From NCBI GenBank assembly GCA_020072965.1, contig JAIQFY010000007.1:1-64000 (forward strand): a DNA stretch of 64,000 bases, in the 5' to 3' direction. Each line of letters starts with the position of its first letter. Positions within the stretch are counted from its first letter, which is position 1. Shown piece by piece: positions 52,792-61,700 of the stretch. A model generated the notes under the pieces. It was not told the origin of the DNA. It worked only from the letters and a program-made list of their open reading frames with translations, and ran no database searches. The DNA is from Terriglobia bacterium. Its GTDB lineage: Bacteria; Acidobacteriota; Terriglobia; JAIQFV01. Both the position numbers and the translations under genes were made by a program.

Positions 52792-54573
52792 ATGACGCCG
52801 GTTGCTGGGCAGCGACTGCAAGTAATAATGAAACCTGCTAAGAACGCCCCCACAGCTCGAAAGCTAACCACACCCCGCCATCCTTCCTCCAAGGAACAGG
52901 TTTTCTTTGCTGTGCTTGTCGGGGCAGTGGCATTCATCGTCTACTCCAACACTCTCGATCATAGCTTTGTTTTTGACGACAAAGTGGCGATCCTCAACAA
53001 TCCGCTCGTGACCCATTGCCAATCCTGGCAGCAAGTGGCCCAACTCCTGAAGGGATCGTGGCGGTCCTCGACTCTCTTCACTTACGGACTGACGTTCTAT
53101 CTGGCCGGGTTCAATGCCAGGTATTTCCACGCCGTCAACATATCAATTCATGTCATCAACTCGCTGTTGGTTTTTGGAGTGGCTCTTCTCGCTGCAAGAC
53201 GCTGGCTGTCAACCGAAACGTCCCGGTTCTTTGCCTTGGCCGCCGGGATGATCCATGCCACACATCCTTTATACAGCGAAGGGGTCGCCTATGTGTGGGG
53301 ACGATCCTCTTCCCTTTGCGCCACGTTCTGCTTCGGCTCGCTTCTGCTGGTGATGATGGGATATGAGAAAGCCCGTTTCAACAAGTATGCATGCTTTGCA
53401 GGAGCGATCGTCTGTGGAGTTCTGGCATGGAAGACGAAGGAAGAGGCCATCACCCTGCCGTTTCTGATCGCCGGCTTTTTTGCGCTGGTAGGAGGATGGC
53501 GCCTTCTCGCAGGATTGGTGGCCGTGCCACTGCTGGTCATCGCCACGCGCTGGGAAGATGTCGCGTTGCTCTATAGGAAGGTGCATGAAAACGCATCCTT
53601 GGCTTCGATCGGGTTCGAACCTTCTCTCACTCCGACGGTTTATTTCCTCACGCATGTAAAGGAATCTGTTTTTTATTATCTGAAACGTTTTGTCTTCCCA
53701 CTCCAACTGAATGTGGATCCCGATATCCAGCCGGTGGTTCATATCATGGATCCCTGGCTTGTGATTTCTATTCTTGTTTTGATCTCCCTGGTCGTCTGGG
53801 GAGTCCTTGCCTGGCGAAAGCATCGCCTTATTTCCTTTGCGTTAATGACGCTGCTTCTTTCGCCTTTAATGGCTTACGCATTGATGCCTCTCGCCGATGT
53901 GGTCGCAGAGCACCGCATTTACATCACTGGCTTGGGGGTGGACTTGCTGTTTGCCTGGATATTGACCCGCAAGCCACGCTATTGCCTTGCAGCGCTTTCG
54001 GTCGTCACGGTTGTGTTCGCAGCAGCCGCGATAGAACGAAACAAAGTGTGGGCCAACGATCTCACTCTGTGGAGTGATGCCGCCCAAAAGTCACCCGGTC
54101 TGGCCAGGCCGCATTTGAACCTGGGTCTGGCCTATGAATCCAACAGGCAGTTCGATCGAGCTCTCATCGAATATCAAAAAGCCTTGTCCATTAATCCGAA
54201 ACTCAGCACGGCCTACGTCAACATGGGCAACATTCTTTTTTCCAGGGGAGACCTCAAGGGTTCGGAAGCGGCCCTGAGGAAGGCGATCGAGCTCTCTCCT
54301 AACCTTTCCGTGGCATACGGCAACCTTGCCAGTATCGTATTACAGAAGAATCAACCGGCAGAAGCTCTCCAGTTGTTGGAAAAAGCGGGCTCCCTGGAGG
54401 ATTCCTATGTCATCCACTGGAACAAAGGAGTGGTGTTGTCAACACTCGGAAGATACAGGGAAGCCGCTCATGAATACCAGCACGCGCTTGAACTCAGACC
54501 CGACTTAGCGAGTTTGAAGCAACAGGTAAATCTGCGCCTGCAAGACATGAAAGCCCGAGGTGTACTGAGATGA
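52792..54573 (+). CDS. TMTC-like membrane protein with C-terminal TPRs (4)
   Basis: 593 residues (ATG 52828 is an alternative start). The first external loop has SFVFDDKVAILNNPLV (D62-D63), closer to the eukaryotic TMTC pattern than the three genes at 19.7-25.4 kb. The membrane core includes YVWGRSSSLCATFCF and an LNVDPDIQPVV loop in the DUF1736 position. TPRs run from about 440 to 585 (LGLAYESNRQFDRALIEYQK; GNILFSRGDLKGSEAALRK). It is 99 bp upstream of the FG-GAP/SLH gene, which could be its glycosylation target (inference). Confidence 0.75.
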   Translation: MTPVAGQRLQVIMKPAKNAPTARKLTTPRHPSSKEQVFFAVLVGAVAFIVYSNTLDHSFVFDDKVAILNNPLVTHCQSWQQVAQLLKGSWRSSTLFTYGLTFYLAGFNARYFHAVNISIHVINSLLVFGVALLAARRWLSTETSRFFALAAGMIHATHPLYSEGVAYVWGRSSSLCATFCFGSLLLVMMGYEKARFNKYACFAGAIVCGVLAWKTKEEAITLPFLIAGFFALVGGWRLLAGLVAVPLLVIATRWEDVALLYRKVHENASLASIGFEPSLTPTVYFLTHVKESVFYYLKRFVFPLQLNVDPDIQPVVHIMDPWLVISILVLISLVVWGVLAWRKHRLISFALMTLLLSPLMAYALMPLADVVAEHRIYITGLGVDLLFAWILTRKPRYCLAALSVVTVVFAAAAIERNKVWANDLTLWSDAAQKSPGLARPHLNLGLAYESNRQFDRALIEYQKALSINPKLSTAYVNMGNILFSRGDLKGSEAALRKAIELSPNLSVAYGNLASIVLQKNQPAEALQLLEKAGSLEDSYVIHWNKGVVLSTLGRYREAAHEYQHALELRPDLASLKQQVNLRLQDMKARGVLR

Positions 54574-54672
54574 TGGGTAAATAGAGTTCCGACGTTCTGT
54601 CCGCAGGTCTAAGACCTTAATAATAAAGAATAGTGTCAGGTTCGAACGCCCCATAATAAAGGAGAAAATGAA

Positions 54673-57600
54673 ATGAAACCCTTTGCCGAGTCACCTCGCC
54701 TTGGTCCCATTCTTTTTCGTGGACTAGTCATCATTATTTTCTTAACAGTGTGCCTATTGAGCGCGGGGAAAGATCTGAATGCAGCCACGAGCTGTCCTTC
54801 CCCTAGCTTTGGAGTACAGTCGATGTTTCCAGCCGGCACCAATCCGGGCTCATTGGCCGTGGGAGACTTCAATGGGGATGGGAAAATGGACTTGGTGGCA
54901 GGAAACAGCAATTCCAATGATGCTTCCATCCTACTGGGTAATGGGGATGGAACGTTCCAGGCGGCAACAAACATTGCGTTGGGTGGTTCCCAGACCTTCG
55001 TGGCTGCGGGGGATTTCAATGGTGACGGCAAGCTGGATTTGGTCGTAGCCCGCTACAACACCGTCTCCATTCTCTTGGGCAATGGGAACGGCACGTTCGC
55101 GGCTCCTGTAAATTATGCCGTAGGCTCTTGGGCTTATTCCATTGCCATCGGGGACTTCAATAGCGATGGGAATCCGGACGTGGCCGTAGCCAACTATCTT
55201 TCCGGTGATGCGTCAGTTCTCTTGGGCAATGGGAACGGGACTTTCCAGCCAGCGGTGAGTTACTCTGTTGGAACCTATCCAGTGTCCATTGCCGTCGGCG
55301 ACTTCAATGGCGACGGGAAGCCGGACGTGGCCGTAGCCAACTATCTTTCCGGTGATGCGTCAGTTCTTCTGGGCATTGGTGATGGAACTTTTCAGACCGC
55401 GGTGAGTTTTGCAGCGGGAGCCTATCCAGAATCAATGGCCGTCGGTGATTTCAACGCGGACGGGAAACTGGATCTGGCAGTGGCGAACTACTCGGACAGC
55501 GACGTCTCGATTTTGTTGGGGAATGGAAATGGAACCTTCCAGACTGCTGTGAGTTATGGCCTAGGGAGTGGAGCGTTGTCGGTTGCTGTGGGTGATTTCA
55601 ATGGAGATGGCAAGCCGGATCTGGCGGTCGTGGTGCATAGCTACAACGATGTTCTGATTTTTCAGGGGAACGGTAACGGCACTTTCCAAACGGCTTTGCG
55701 CTATGGAGTCGGGCTGGGGGTGGAGTATGTTGAGGTGGGAGACTTCAACAATGACGGCAAGCCGGATTTGGTTACAGCAAATTTCAGCTCCAATAATGTC
55801 TCGTTGTTGCTCAACGCTTGTGGATCGTCCTGCAGCGCTATCCTGGTGTCCCCCGCGTCAATTCCCACGGGATTCGTCGGCTCCGCCTACAATCAAACCC
55901 TCACGGCCACGGGAGGAACTTCTCCCTACAACTTTACAGTGGGATCAGGTGCGATACCACCGGGGTTGTCGCTATCCTCTTCAGGAACGATTTCAGGTGC
56001 ACCGACGACGCCCGGAGATGCTTACTGGTTCACCGCAGTTGCGACCGATCTCAGCGTTTGCGGGGGTAGTCGAACATACGCAATGACTGTGGGTGCACTG
56101 CCGACCGCTATAACAGGCACAGCAACCAATGTGACTTCAAATTCAGCCACGTTGAACGGGATGGTGAATCCAAACTGGCTCGACACCACGGTCTCGTTCC
56201 AATGGGGAACGACGACAGGCTACGGCAGCGCAACACCGCCTCAATCCATCGGTTATTGGGGCAGCCCGCTCAGTATACCGGCAAGTCTCGGTTCGTTGGT
56301 GCCGAACACCGACTATCATTACCGCGTGGTCGCCACCAATAGCGCGGGAACCAGCTATGGGGCGGACGTCGCCTTCACGACCAGCGCTGGCGGCTGCAAT
56401 ACCCCCACATTCCTGCTCATGCAGAGCATCAGCGTGGGTACTTCTACCTATATTTCGGTCGGAGACCTCAACGCAGATGGGAGAGCGGACTTAGCAATCA
56501 CCGGTACCCAGGCAGTTGCCATCGCTCTCGGGAATGGAAATGGGACCTTTGGTTCACTGGTGAATTACACAGCAGGTGGAGTGCCTCAATCGTCTGTCCT
56601 GGGAGATTTCAACGGAGACGGCAGGTTGGATCTTGCGGTCGAGAATTGGTATTCCAATAATGTTTCCATTCTTCGGGGGAACGGCAACGGAACTTTCCAG
56701 GCGGCCGTCAATTACAGTGTTGGCACTTCGCCGGTTTCCATCGCACTGGGAGACTTCAATGCCGATGGAAAGCTAGATCTGGTCGTTGCCAACGTATCTT
56801 CAAACAACGTTTCTATTTTGCTCGGCAATGGCGACGGCACTTTTCAAGCGGCAGTCAACTTCATCGCCGGGAGTTCTCCCCAATCTGTCGTCATTGGAGA
56901 TTTCAATGAGGATGGCCGGCCCGATCTGGCGGTGGCCAATTCCGGCGTTAATACCATATCAATCCTGCTTGGGAACGGGAATGGGGCTTTCCAACCCCCT
57001 GTTAGTTTCATTGCAGGAACCTCTCCCTACTCCGTTGCCATTGGAGATTTCAATGGCGATGGCAAGCTGGATCTCGCAGTAGCCAACCGTGTCTCTAACA
57101 ATGTTTCCATTCTCCTGGGCAATGGGAATGGAACGTTTCAGGCAGCGGTGAATTACGCTGTAGGCTCGTTCCCCTATTTTATTGTCGCATCGGATTTAAC
57201 CAAGGATGGTCGAGTTGACTTGGCGGTGGCCAACCTCACCTCGAGCAACATTTCGCTTCTCGTTGGGAATGGGGATGGAACGTTCCAGGCAGCGCTAGAT
57301 GTTGGAGTAGGATCCGGGCCTTTTGCGATTGGTGTAGGAGACTTCAACGGCGATTTGAATCCTGACTTGGCGGTGGTGAATTACTATTCTCATAATGTCT
57401 CCATCCTGGCTAACGCGCGCTCGGCCTCATGCCCCACGATCGTCCTATCTCCGGACACTCTGCCGGGTGGGGTCGCAGGGACCGCTTACAACCAGGTCCT
57501 GACAGCCAGCGGTGGAACCTCCTCTTACAGCTATGCGGTAAGCGGGGGCACGATGCCGCCGGGGTTGGACCTCTCATCGACGGGGACACTTTCTGGCACC

Positions 57601-58239
57601 CTGACAGGTACAGGCAAGTTTGCCTTCACGGTCACCGCAACTGATGCGGATGGGTATACAGGGAGCCAAACCTATCGGATGACTGTAACCACTGTGTTCA
57701 ATGATGTTCCCACCACTCACCCCTTTTACTCCTTTATCAACAGGCTGTATGCGAGCGGAATCACCGCGGGTTGCGGAGGAGGAAATTATTGTCCTGATTC
57801 TCAAGTCACAAGAGAGCAGATGGCGATCTTTATTGAGCGAGGGCTGGGAGTGAACACACCGCCCATACCCACGCAGCAGACCTTCGAGGATGTGCCGACG
57901 AGTTGGTTCAGCTATCCGTTCATTGAAGACTTTGCGACGCGGGGGATCACGGCAGGCTGCTCGATAACGCCGCGGTTGTATTGTCCGGCGTCCACGGTCA
58001 CGCGGGAGCAGATGGCCATCTTCATCGAACACGCGCTGGGGGTGATGACGCCACCGGCTCCGACACAACAGACGTTTGAAGATGTGCCGACGAGCTGGTT
58101 CAGTTATCCCTTCATCGAGGATTTTGCGACACGAGGGATTACGGCGGGGTGCTCGGTCACCCCCAAGCTTTACTGTCCAGCCTCGCCGGTGACGCGCGGC
58201 CAGATGGCGGTGTTTTTGGTCCATGCGTTTGGGCTTTAA
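54673..58239 (+). CDS. secreted FG-GAP repeat protein with SLH cassette
   Basis: 1,188 residues from ATG 54673, preceded by GGAG at 8 bp. The signal peptide is about 14-37. FG-GAP/VCBS-type repeats of the form VGDFNGDGKPDLAVANY followed by LLGNGNGTFQ fill about 45-380 and again about 575-915; the D-x-D-G-x-x-D loops should bind calcium. Between them are a putative-Ig (He_PIG) module and an FN3-like module (NGMVNPNW...YHYRVVATNSAGT). A second He_PIG module lies at about 915-1005, and three SLH repeats at 1007-1188. The architecture is that of a surface adhesin or scaffold. No catalytic domain is visible. Confidence 0.85.
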   Translation: MKPFAESPRLGPILFRGLVIIIFLTVCLLSAGKDLNAATSCPSPSFGVQSMFPAGTNPGSLAVGDFNGDGKMDLVAGNSNSNDASILLGNGDGTFQAATNIALGGSQTFVAAGDFNGDGKLDLVVARYNTVSILLGNGNGTFAAPVNYAVGSWAYSIAIGDFNSDGNPDVAVANYLSGDASVLLGNGNGTFQPAVSYSVGTYPVSIAVGDFNGDGKPDVAVANYLSGDASVLLGIGDGTFQTAVSFAAGAYPESMAVGDFNADGKLDLAVANYSDSDVSILLGNGNGTFQTAVSYGLGSGALSVAVGDFNGDGKPDLAVVVHSYNDVLIFQGNGNGTFQTALRYGVGLGVEYVEVGDFNNDGKPDLVTANFSSNNVSLLLNACGSSCSAILVSPASIPTGFVGSAYNQTLTATGGTSPYNFTVGSGAIPPGLSLSSSGTISGAPTTPGDAYWFTAVATDLSVCGGSRTYAMTVGALPTAITGTATNVTSNSATLNGMVNPNWLDTTVSFQWGTTTGYGSATPPQSIGYWGSPLSIPASLGSLVPNTDYHYRVVATNSAGTSYGADVAFTTSAGGCNTPTFLLMQSISVGTSTYISVGDLNADGRADLAITGTQAVAIALGNGNGTFGSLVNYTAGGVPQSSVLGDFNGDGRLDLAVENWYSNNVSILRGNGNGTFQAAVNYSVGTSPVSIALGDFNADGKLDLVVANVSSNNVSILLGNGDGTFQAAVNFIAGSSPQSVVIGDFNEDGRPDLAVANSGVNTISILLGNGNGAFQPPVSFIAGTSPYSVAIGDFNGDGKLDLAVANRVSNNVSILLGNGNGTFQAAVNYAVGSFPYFIVASDLTKDGRVDLAVANLTSSNISLLVGNGDGTFQAALDVGVGSGPFAIGVGDFNGDLNPDLAVVNYYSHNVSILANARSASCPTIVLSPDTLPGGVAGTAYNQVLTASGGTSSYSYAVSGGTMPPGLDLSSTGTLSGTLTGTGKFAFTVTATDADGYTGSQTYRMTVTTVFNDVPTTHPFYSFINRLYASGITAGCGGGNYCPDSQVTREQMAIFIERGLGVNTPPIPTQQTFEDVPTSWFSYPFIEDFATRGITAGCSITPRLYCPASTVTREQMAIFIEHALGVMTPPAPTQQTFEDVPTSWFSYPFIEDFATRGITAGCSVTPKLYCPASPVTRGQMAVFLVHAFGL

Positions 58240-58772
58240 TAGCAACTGTATTCTGGAGAGCTTTGGACTGGGGAACTTGATCGAATGACGAGGGGAGGGC
58301 AGACTTGCGAGACACGGTGTCTTTGCGGGTGTGCCCATTATCCTTGATATAGATTACGGTATCTGTCATGCTAGCGCCATGTTTCCGGCGCCTTTGAGGC
58401 TTTGGCACTGGATGGCCCCCAAGTGAGTCTTGGTCTTCTCCTGAAACGACTGGGACCATTCATTTTCCAAAATTAGGCACGGACTCCCTTAACGAGACAT
58501 TTATCCACTGAATTAGACAGGTGATTAGAAGCGAAGGAATGGAGCACGTCTCAGTGGTTTCTCAGCGGGTGAAGGTTTTCACAATATCTGAAATAGAAGA
58601 ACAAGGATGTTGTGATGGAAAATGGCCCTACGAAGCCGCGCAGCTAAAGGGACGGCTTTGTCTGCGGGGAAAATTGAATTTTCAAGGATGTACCAGCTGA
58701 GAATGTTGGGTTGTGCGCAGGGACTCGTTGGTCGGCCTCAGGCGTCGAATTGGATTTTTTTTCGAGGACTCC
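58240..58772. other. intergenic, nothing recognised
   Basis: About 530 bp before the third M6 gene. A run of eight or more T residues ends near 58762, just before the start codon. No gene or structured RNA recognised. Confidence 0.4.
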
Positions 58773-61700
58773 ATGAGATCAACTGAAAGTGTGAAAGCTA
58801 GGATCCTATCCCTATGCCAAATCCTCTGTGGGTCACTGGGACTGTTGTTCCTATGTTCATCCATGGTATTGGCGAACGAACCCCCTCGACCCGGGGAACT
58901 TGAAAAATACCGGAAGGATGGCTCCCTGGCTGACCGGACCGCTTTAGCCCAATCATGGGGAAATCATTTGACTTCCCCCCAACTCGTGGTTGGGTTTCAA
59001 AACAGGATGCGACGCCTGTCGATGGAAATGCAGGGAAAAACAAGCGAGGATATCAACACCCATCTGATGCCGCCACCAGCAGAGCGCGGTATGCCAACTA
59101 AAGGGACTGTTAGGATCCTGGCATTGCTGATTGCGTTTAGTGACTACCCAGAAACCAACACAAGCGATTCCATTAGGATTAAGCTGTTCGGGAGTGGCGC
59201 GGGAGGGTTCCCTTACGAGAGCCTCCACAATTTCTATGCGCGCTCGTCATACAACCAGCTTGATATTCAGGGAAATGTCCTGGGATGGTACCACGCACCC
59301 TATCCGAGAAGCAGTGTCATCCAAACAAATGCAGGACGGGATAACGTTATTAAAGAGGCGCTGAATTTTTACGTGGCTCAAGGACAAGATTTTTCCCAAT
59401 ACGACAACGACGGGGATGGCACCATTGATTATCTCGTGGTGGTCTGGACCGGGCCAGACACCGGGTGGGCAAATTTTTGGTGGGGATACATGACTAAATT
59501 CCAGGATGCAACCTATCTTCTGAGCGGAAAGAAGCTCAACACATACTCCTGGCAATGGGAATCCAACCCTTTTCCCGGCAGCTTCGATCCTCGGGTTGTG
59601 ATTCATGAAACCGGGCATGCGCTGGGTCTTCCCGATCTCTACGATTATACTATTGATGTGGGGGACCCGGGCGGAGTGGGCGGCTTGGATATGATGGATG
59701 ACAACTGGGGGGACCACAATTGTTTCAGCAAGTTCCTCCTGGAGTGGATCGTCCCCACCACCTACGCCACGGGGAGCGGTACTGTAACCCTCCGTTCATC
59801 GGCCAGCAATCCGGACGCGGTGGTGATCATGCCGGGTATCACTCCAGGAAATCCATTTGACGAGTTCTTCATGGTTCAGAACCGGTACCATGAAGGCAAT
59901 GATGCGACTTATCCCAATGATGGTCTCCTGATTTGGCATATAAATGGGAAGTTGAGTTCCGACGGGATCACTTACTACTATAACAATTCCAATACGTCGC
60001 CGAAATTGGTGCGCCTTATGGAAGCCGATGGGCTCGAGCAAATCTCCATGAGGGGTCCAGCCGATGCTGGAGACTATTACGTGGCCGGAAAGGAATTCAC
60101 GCCCACATCGCTGCCGAATAGTAATCGGTCCGATGGGTCGATGACGAAAATCAGCATCGATGCCATCTCCGCCTCGGGTCCCACGATGAGCTTCAATGCG
60201 AATATCATCCCCTGCCCCGCGATACTGGTCTCACCATCCTCGCTCCCTGGAGGGACGCTAGGCGTCGGATATAGCCAGACGGTAACCGCGACGGGCGGAA
60301 TTGATCCCTACACTTTCAAGTTTCTCCCTGGATCCAATTCTCCCTTCTCAATTTCTACCTCGGGGTTACTTTCAGGAACGCCTTACCTTGCTGGAGCCTT
60401 TAATTTCACGGTGGTGGCCTTGGATGCATGGCAGTGTTCGGGATCTCAAGCCTACACAGTGAATGTCGGCGGATCTCCGGTGGCATCCACCCAGTTGACC
60501 TCCAATCTCACAGACACCAGTGCCACTTTGAACGCGACGGTCAAGTCCAATGGCTTGCCGACGACCTATTACTTTGAGTGGGGGTTGAGCAAGAGCTATG
60601 GGAACAGAACCTCCTCAGAATCGTTGGCCAGTGGATTTAGTAATGAGGCTGTGGTCGCCAGTCTGGGCGGTTTGTCAAGAGGCCTGAACTACCACTATCG
60701 AATCGTGGCCGGCAATACCGCCGGAACAACCTACGGGATGGACGAGAGCTTTATTTTGGGGACTCCTCGCTGTAATTCATTCACCTTCGGATTGCCCACG
60801 AGCTACACCGTGGGAACTTCTCCGGGTTTCATTGCAACCGGAGACTTTAACGGGGACACAAAACTCGACATGGCCGTTGCCAACATTGGATCCAATAATA
60901 TCTCTATCCTGCTTGGCAATGGAGATGGAACCTTTAGCCCCGCGTTTAACCTTCCCGTGAATGGCGCACCCTCCTCCGTGTTGGCCGGTGATTTTAATGG
61001 TGACGGCAATTTGGATCTCGCCGTCACTCTCAAAGACCTGAACGAGATTTCCATTTTGTTGGGCAATGGAAACGGGACATTTGGAGCACCCGTAAGGTAT
61101 GGTGTTGGCACCTTGCCTTCGAACATCATTGTCGGGGATTTCAACGGCGATGGGAAAATGGACCTGGCTGCGGCAGTGCAGTCCGGAGGCCCCGTCTCGG
61201 TACTCTTGGGTAATGGCGACGGAACCTTTCAAGCAGCACAGAGCTACGGCGGGACCGGACTCTCTCCGACCTCGTTGGCGACTGCAGACTTGAATGGAGA
61301 CGGGTATTTGGATCTGGTGATTATTAGCTCCACCGGATCAGCGTTAACGACTCTATTGGGAAGGGGCGATGGCACCTTCCAATCTGGCTGGAGCTGTCCG
61401 TTCTGTGGAACAGTAACCGAGCAGGTTGTCACTGTTGGAGAATTCAATGGGGATCGAATCCTTGACCTGATAACAATGTATCCTGGATCTCGCACGATTA
61501 CGCCTCTTCTCGGTAAAGGCGACGGAAGTTTCCTTTTTCCTTCTGGGCCCTACCCAAGCACAGGCAATGAACCTCGTTCTGTTGCCGTGGGAGATTTCAA
61601 TGGAGACGCGAGAGCCGATCTTGCGGTGGCAGATGCTGGCTCTAATGATGTCTCAATCTTAATGGGGAGAGGGGATGGAACCTTCGCCGCGACCGTTTAT

